From contig JAJYAE010000186.1 in the NCBI GenBank assembly GCA_021779695.1, forward strand, positions 1 to 8,608: 8,608 bases of DNA, read 5' to 3'. The translations under genes and the position numbers were made by a program. The number at the start of each line of letters is the position of its first letter. The first letter of the stretch is position 1. The notes under the pieces were generated by a model. It did not search any database. It worked only from the letters and a program-made list of their open reading frames with translations, and was not told the origin of the DNA. Positions 6,185-8,608 of the stretch are shown here, piece after piece. This DNA is from Acidobacteriota bacterium. GTDB lineage: Bacteria > Acidobacteriota > Terriglobia > Terriglobales > Acidobacteriaceae.

Positions 6185-7570
6185 CTAAGGAATGCTGGCC
6201 GTGGACGTGTTCGAGGGTGCACTTTCCACGCCGAAGGTGTCGACGGCGCGGACCTCGTAGGTATAAGAAGCACCGCTCTGCACGCTGGAGTCCTGGTAGG
6301 TGCTGGTGGTGGAACCGGAGACGGAGCTGATGAACTGGTAGGTCCCGGTGGAGCTGGCGGCGCGGTAGACGTGATAGCCGGCGATGGGATCGTTGGAGCT
6401 GGTGGGGGCATCCCAGGAGAGCTGGACGGAGTATTGCGAGCCGGAGCCGGAGAGCGGGATGAGGATCGACGCATCCTGCGTTGCGTTGCTGGCGATGGCG
6501 AGCTGCCCAGTTGCAGAGCCGGAGCCTGAGGGTGCGAAGTTGAGGTTGATGGTGAGGGATTGGCCGGGGGAAAGGGTGACGGGAAGAGATGTGGATGCGA
6601 GGGTGAATCCCGTACCGGAGACGGCGAGCGTGCTGACGGTGATCGACGCGGATCCCGAGGCGGTGAGGACGACGCTCTGCGTGGACGATGAGTTGACGGG
6701 TACGTTGCCAAAGGCGATGGAAGCTGCGTTTGCAGCGAGGGTGGAGGTGGACCCTGCAAGCGGATTGACCTGCACGGCAAAGGTGGACGAGCCGGAGGAT
6801 GCCGAGGCGGTGATGGTGACGGATTGCGCCTGAGTAACGGAGGCTGCGATTGCCTGGAAGCTGGCGGTGGTTGAGCCGGAAGGCACGGTCAAGGTGGCCG
6901 GTACGGTGAGAGCTGCGCTGTTGCTGGCCAGGGAGATGCTGACGCCGCTTTTTGGTGCGGCAGAGGAGAGAGTGACGGTGCAGTCGTCTGAAGCGCCGGC
7001 GGCGATGCTGCTGGCGGCGCAGGAGAGCGCGCTGAGCGCGGAAGTGGTGGAGGAACCGCCGCTGCCATTGAGATGGATGACACGCGATCCGCTGCCCTTG
7101 GCATCGGTGGTGAAGGTGAGCTGACCGGTGGCTTGACCGGTGGCGGTGGGGTCAAACTGCACCTGGACCTGGAGTGTGGAACCGGGAGCGAGGGAGATGG
7201 GCAGACTGAGAGCACTGCCGAGGGAAAAGGTCTGGCCGCTGACGGCGAGAGAGGCAATCTGAATGGGTACGGCGCTCTGATTGAGGATGGGGACGGCAGC
7301 GGTGGCGATCTGCCCGACGGGGACCGTACCGAAAGTGACATCACTGGGGACCGATAGCAGCGAATTGATGGCGGATTGATTGAGAACCAGCCCGCCACCG
7401 CAGCCGGCGAAAACAAGACAGACTGCGACGAGGGTTGTGAGGTACAGGCATTGAAGAGCCGGCAGGGTGGATGGATGCCGGCGAGGGGAGCCTGAGGGCG
7501 AACCGGGACGATGGGCCGGGCGGCAGAAGCTGTGGCTCAGAGCGGAGCGTGCAAAGAGTCCCGAGTTCAT
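6185..7570 (-). CDS. Surface lipoprotein with choice-of-anchor-D, Ig-like and fibronectin type III domains
   Basis: A 461-residue secreted protein. The ATG at 7570 is preceded by GAGGTG at good spacing, so it is preferred over an in-frame start at 7702. A long, basic n-region precedes a hydrophobic core (LTTLVAVCLVFAGC) with a lipobox-like FAGC; Cys57 would be lipidated by Lgt and cleaved by Lsp. Two related repeats of about 100 residues (about 73-172 and 276-377) share FGxVPV, a middle LAVSGxxF and LxPGxxLxxxxxF followed by a TGQL strand, as in choice-of-anchor-D/ASH-type domains. Between them (about 176-268) is a beta-rich Ig-like segment with a possible disulfide pair (CAASSIAAGASDDC). The C-terminal domain (about 380-461) is fibronectin type III, with VQLSWDAPTS, GYHVYRA and YEVRAVDTFG. 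No catalytic domain is visible, so an adhesive or scaffolding role at the cell surface is likely. The gene converges on the kinase-like gene. Confidence 0.85.
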   Translation of the reverse strand: MNSGLFARSALSHSFCRPAHRPGSPSGSPRRHPSTLPALQCLYLTTLVAVCLVFAGCGGGLVLNQSAINSLLSVPSDVTFGTVPVGQIATAAVPILNQSAVPIQIASLAVSGQTFSLGSALSLPISLAPGSTLQVQVQFDPTATGQATGQLTFTTDAKGSGSRVIHLNGSGGSSTTSALSALSCAASSIAAGASDDCTVTLSSAAPKSGVSISLASNSAALTVPATLTVPSGSTTASFQAIAASVTQAQSVTITASASSGSSTFAVQVNPLAGSTSTLAANAASIAFGNVPVNSSSTQSVVLTASGSASITVSTLAVSGTGFTLASTSLPVTLSPGQSLTINLNFAPSGSGSATGQLAIASNATQDASILIPLSGSGSQYSVQLSWDAPTSSNDPIAGYHVYRAASSTGTYQFISSVSGSTTSTYQDSSVQSGASYTYEVRAVDTFGVESAPSNTSTASIP

Positions 7571-7695
7571 GTGCACCTCGGCGCGGATGCGCTTGCCTGA
7601 TTTACAGCGCCGGCACCTTGGGTGATGAGAGAGAGGTGGTGCGCCGTGGGGGTCTTTCGACGTTCCCAGAATCAGCGAATGGGCACCAGTATACC

Positions 7696-7709
7696 GTGAC
7701 ATGTGTCAC
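7696..7709. promoter_or_regulatory. Dyad GTGACA-TG-TGTCAC upstream of lipoprotein gene
   Basis: A perfect 6-2-6 inverted repeat lies just upstream (minus-strand sense) of the candidate -10 box TATACT at 7688-7693. The symmetry and length suit a dimeric regulator, and the half-site TGAC/GTCA loosely recalls CRP/FNR-family operators. The position over the core promoter would suit repression. The regulator is unknown. Confidence 0.4.
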
Positions 7710-7738
7710 TAAAGTGTGATCTCGATGGTTACTTTAGT
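7708..7738. repeat. Inverted repeat ACTAAAGT-N15-ACTTTAGT
   Basis: Two perfect 8-base arms (7708-7715 and 7731-7738) are spaced 23 bases centre to centre, about two helical turns. A related AGTAAAG follows at 7751-7757. The first arm overlaps the neighbouring dyad by two bases. This arrangement resembles paired or clustered operator half-sites, here in the AT-rich region upstream of the lipoprotein gene. Confidence 0.4.
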
Positions 7739-7874
7739 TCAAGTTATGCTAGTAAAGAAAACGAATGAGTTAAGAGGGAAATCGACTTAAATGGAGGGGG
7801 ATTTTTCGGAGAGAAGAGGATATTTTATCGAGCGCGTGTGGTGGGAGTTCGCGCTTAGGTAATCAATCAAGTGG

Positions 7875-8402
7875 TTACTCGTAAGCGAGGACGGCGAGGG
7901 AGTCATCGAGGGGTGCGATGGTGGAGGGAAGCTGGACAGAAAGGGGCTCGAGATCTTCGAGAAGCAAGCGGACTGCGCTGCGCATGGCCGCTGCACCGGT
8001 GGGAGAGAGGCTCATCGAAATGGGCTGGTGGGGATCGATGGTGATGGCGTAGAGGGTGACGCCGGGTCCTCCGCCCTGAATGTAGAAGACATCGAGGAGG
8101 TCTTTGACGCCGACGTCGTGGGCTGTGAGTGTGGGCGGGTAGTCGCGCGCGAAGCGGGGCTCTGTGCGGGTGACGGTGCCGATGGGGTTTCCGTCGGCGG
8201 CGGCATCGATGAGGATGACGCGGCCGGCGGACTGGAGGGGTTCGAGGAGGGTGAAGCCGCCTGTACCGCCGTCGAGGAGTTCGACGCCTTCGGGCAGTGC
8301 AAGCTGCTCCAGGGCGTGGATGGCATGGATGCCGACGCCTTCATCGCCCATGAGAACGTTGCCGAGGCCGACAATGAGGGTCTTTTTCAGGCTATTTGAC
8401 AT
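7875..8402 (-). CDS. hyaD: [NiFe]-hydrogenase maturation endopeptidase (peptidase M52, HyaD/HybD family)
   Basis: A 175-residue cytoplasmic protease of the usual family length that cleaves the C-terminal extension from the hydrogenase large subunit after nickel insertion. The N-terminus has VGLGNVLMGDEGVGIHAI (11-28), a family hallmark; DGGTGG (44-49) follows. The three nickel-sensing ligands known from HybD (Glu16, Asp62, His93) correspond to Glu21, Asp66 (LIDAAADG) and His95 (TAHDVG). The ATG at 8402 overlaps the end of the cytochrome subunit gene by 11 bases, so the two are probably co-translated in a hydrogenase operon whose structural subunits should lie beyond the right edge. The symbol follows the family and the hyaC-hyaD order; hupD would be equally suitable. 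The residues after about 155 are a variable tail. Confidence 0.9.
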   Translation of the reverse strand: MSNSLKKTLIVGLGNVLMGDEGVGIHAIHALEQLALPEGVELLDGGTGGFTLLEPLQSAGRVILIDAAADGNPIGTVTRTEPRFARDYPPTLTAHDVGVKDLLDVFYIQGGGPGVTLYAITIDPHQPISMSLSPTGAAAMRSAVRLLLEDLEPLSVQLPSTIAPLDDSLAVLAYE

Positions 8403-8608
8403 CCTTCACCCGTTCGAATTTCCACCCGCCGACGATGGACGAGATGGTGGCGCGGCCTTCGATGTAGTCGTGATAGAAGGCGAGGTAGACGTGGATGATG
8501 ACGAAGCAGACAAAGAACCAGAGAAAGATGTGATGCCAGAAACGGACGCCGAACTCTCCGCCGAGCAGAGGCACAGCCCACATGAAGAGACGCGGAATGG
8601 AGGAGGTG
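8392..8608 (-). CDS. hyaC: [NiFe]-hydrogenase b-type cytochrome subunit, C-terminal fragment
   Basis: The last 71 codons of a gene that begins beyond the right edge; the stop is TAG at 8392-8394. The fragment reads PLLGGEFGVRFWHHIFLWFF followed by a hydrophobic helix with IIHVYLAFYHDYIEGRATIS and a basic end (GWKFERVKDVK). This matches the last membrane helix of the HyaC/HupC-type cytochrome b, which anchors uptake hydrogenase to the membrane and passes electrons to the quinone pool. The histidines in WHH and IIHVY are at the positions of haem-ligand histidines in the family. The 11-base overlap with the protease gene marks an operon read right to left. The rest of the protein and the catalytic subunits are not visible. 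Confidence 0.88.
   Translation of the reverse strand, partial: TSSIPRLFMWAVPLLGGEFGVRFWHHIFLWFFVCFVIIHVYLAFYHDYIEGRATISSIVGGWKFERVKDVK

Larger units (their letters stand above)
7571..7874. other. Intergenic region upstream of lipoprotein gene
   Basis: This 304-base stretch lies between the stop of the hydrogenase protease gene and the lipoprotein start, both on the minus strand. I see no gene in it. Bases about 7690-7870 are clearly AT-richer than the surroundings and hold two dyads listed separately. A minus-strand TATACT at 7688-7693 could be the -10 box of the lipoprotein gene, giving a leader of about 110 bases, but no good -35 element is seen. A weak pairing of AGCGCG with CGCGCT (about 7832-7856) lies downstream of the protease gene, but it lacks a T-run and I do not call it a terminator. 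Confidence 0.5.

Noticed and set aside
5906..6529. Plus-strand open frame continuing past the kinase-like gene
   Set aside because: It is Gly/Arg-rich low-complexity, antisense to the fibronectin domain coding sequence; no start signal.
5374..6780. Minus-strand open frame of 468 codons across the kinase-like and lipoprotein genes
   Set aside because: It is extremely rich in Pro, Ser and Arg and runs antisense to a gene with an intact P-loop and out of frame with the lipoprotein; it is a GC-rich shadow.
6185..7702. Longer lipoprotein starting at 7702
   Set aside because: The added 44 residues are basic and lack any signal; the ATG at 7570 has a GAGGTG ribosome binding site, while the candidate promoter and a dyad lie at 7688-7709, so the 7702 start would fall within the promoter region.
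7826..7860. Possible terminator downstream of the hydrogenase protease gene
   Set aside because: Only a 6-base stem with a 13-base loop and no T-run on the minus strand; too weak to call.

Overview
The window is GC-rich DNA of a Gram-negative-type soil bacterium. Its gene content points to Acidobacteriota (Terriglobia-like): a lipoprotein built of choice-of-anchor-D (ASH-like) and fibronectin-type repeats, a large ABC-2 exporter membrane subunit, a PqqD/HPr-kinase-like cassette and a [NiFe]-hydrogenase locus. This placement is an inference from gene content only.

Layout. Bases 2-286 are the C-terminal end of a 4-alpha-glucanotransferase (malQ). Next, on the plus strand, come an ABC-transporter ATPase (386-1183) and its large multi-span membrane subunit (1171-2889), overlapping and probably translationally coupled. 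Converging on them with only a 9-base gap is a minus-strand nucleotidyltransferase of the NTP_transf_5 type (2899-about 4056). A roughly 515-base AT-richer divergent region with a strong inverted repeat separates it from a plus-strand gene (4572-5024). That gene encodes a PqqD-like domain followed by a twin-arginine-type signal, a signal-peptidase-like AYA site and a short tail. A clear intrinsic terminator lies at 5179-5213, and an HPr-kinase-related P-loop protein follows (5239-6063). Converging on that is a minus-strand lipoprotein (6185-7570), whose upstream region carries several dyads. The window ends with minus-strand [NiFe]-hydrogenase genes: the C-terminus of the b-type cytochrome subunit (8392-8608), overlapping a maturation endopeptidase (7875-8402).

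The most interesting part is 2899-6063. A PqqD-like peptide-binding domain, an HPr-kinase-like protein and an NTP_transf_5 protein are the accessory parts seen around some lasso-peptide and related peptide-modification systems, but the core lasso enzymes (cyclase, protease) are not in this window. Here the PqqD-like domain is itself fused to an export signal and a small putative exported tail, so chaperone and cargo may be one polypeptide. That tail also looks frame-disrupted. Removing one unit of an imperfect 10-base tandem duplication at 4962-4983 would join the gene to an open frame running to 5157, 21 bases before the terminator stem, and would give a 191-residue protein with a Gly/Ser/Thr-rich exported tail of about 69 residues.
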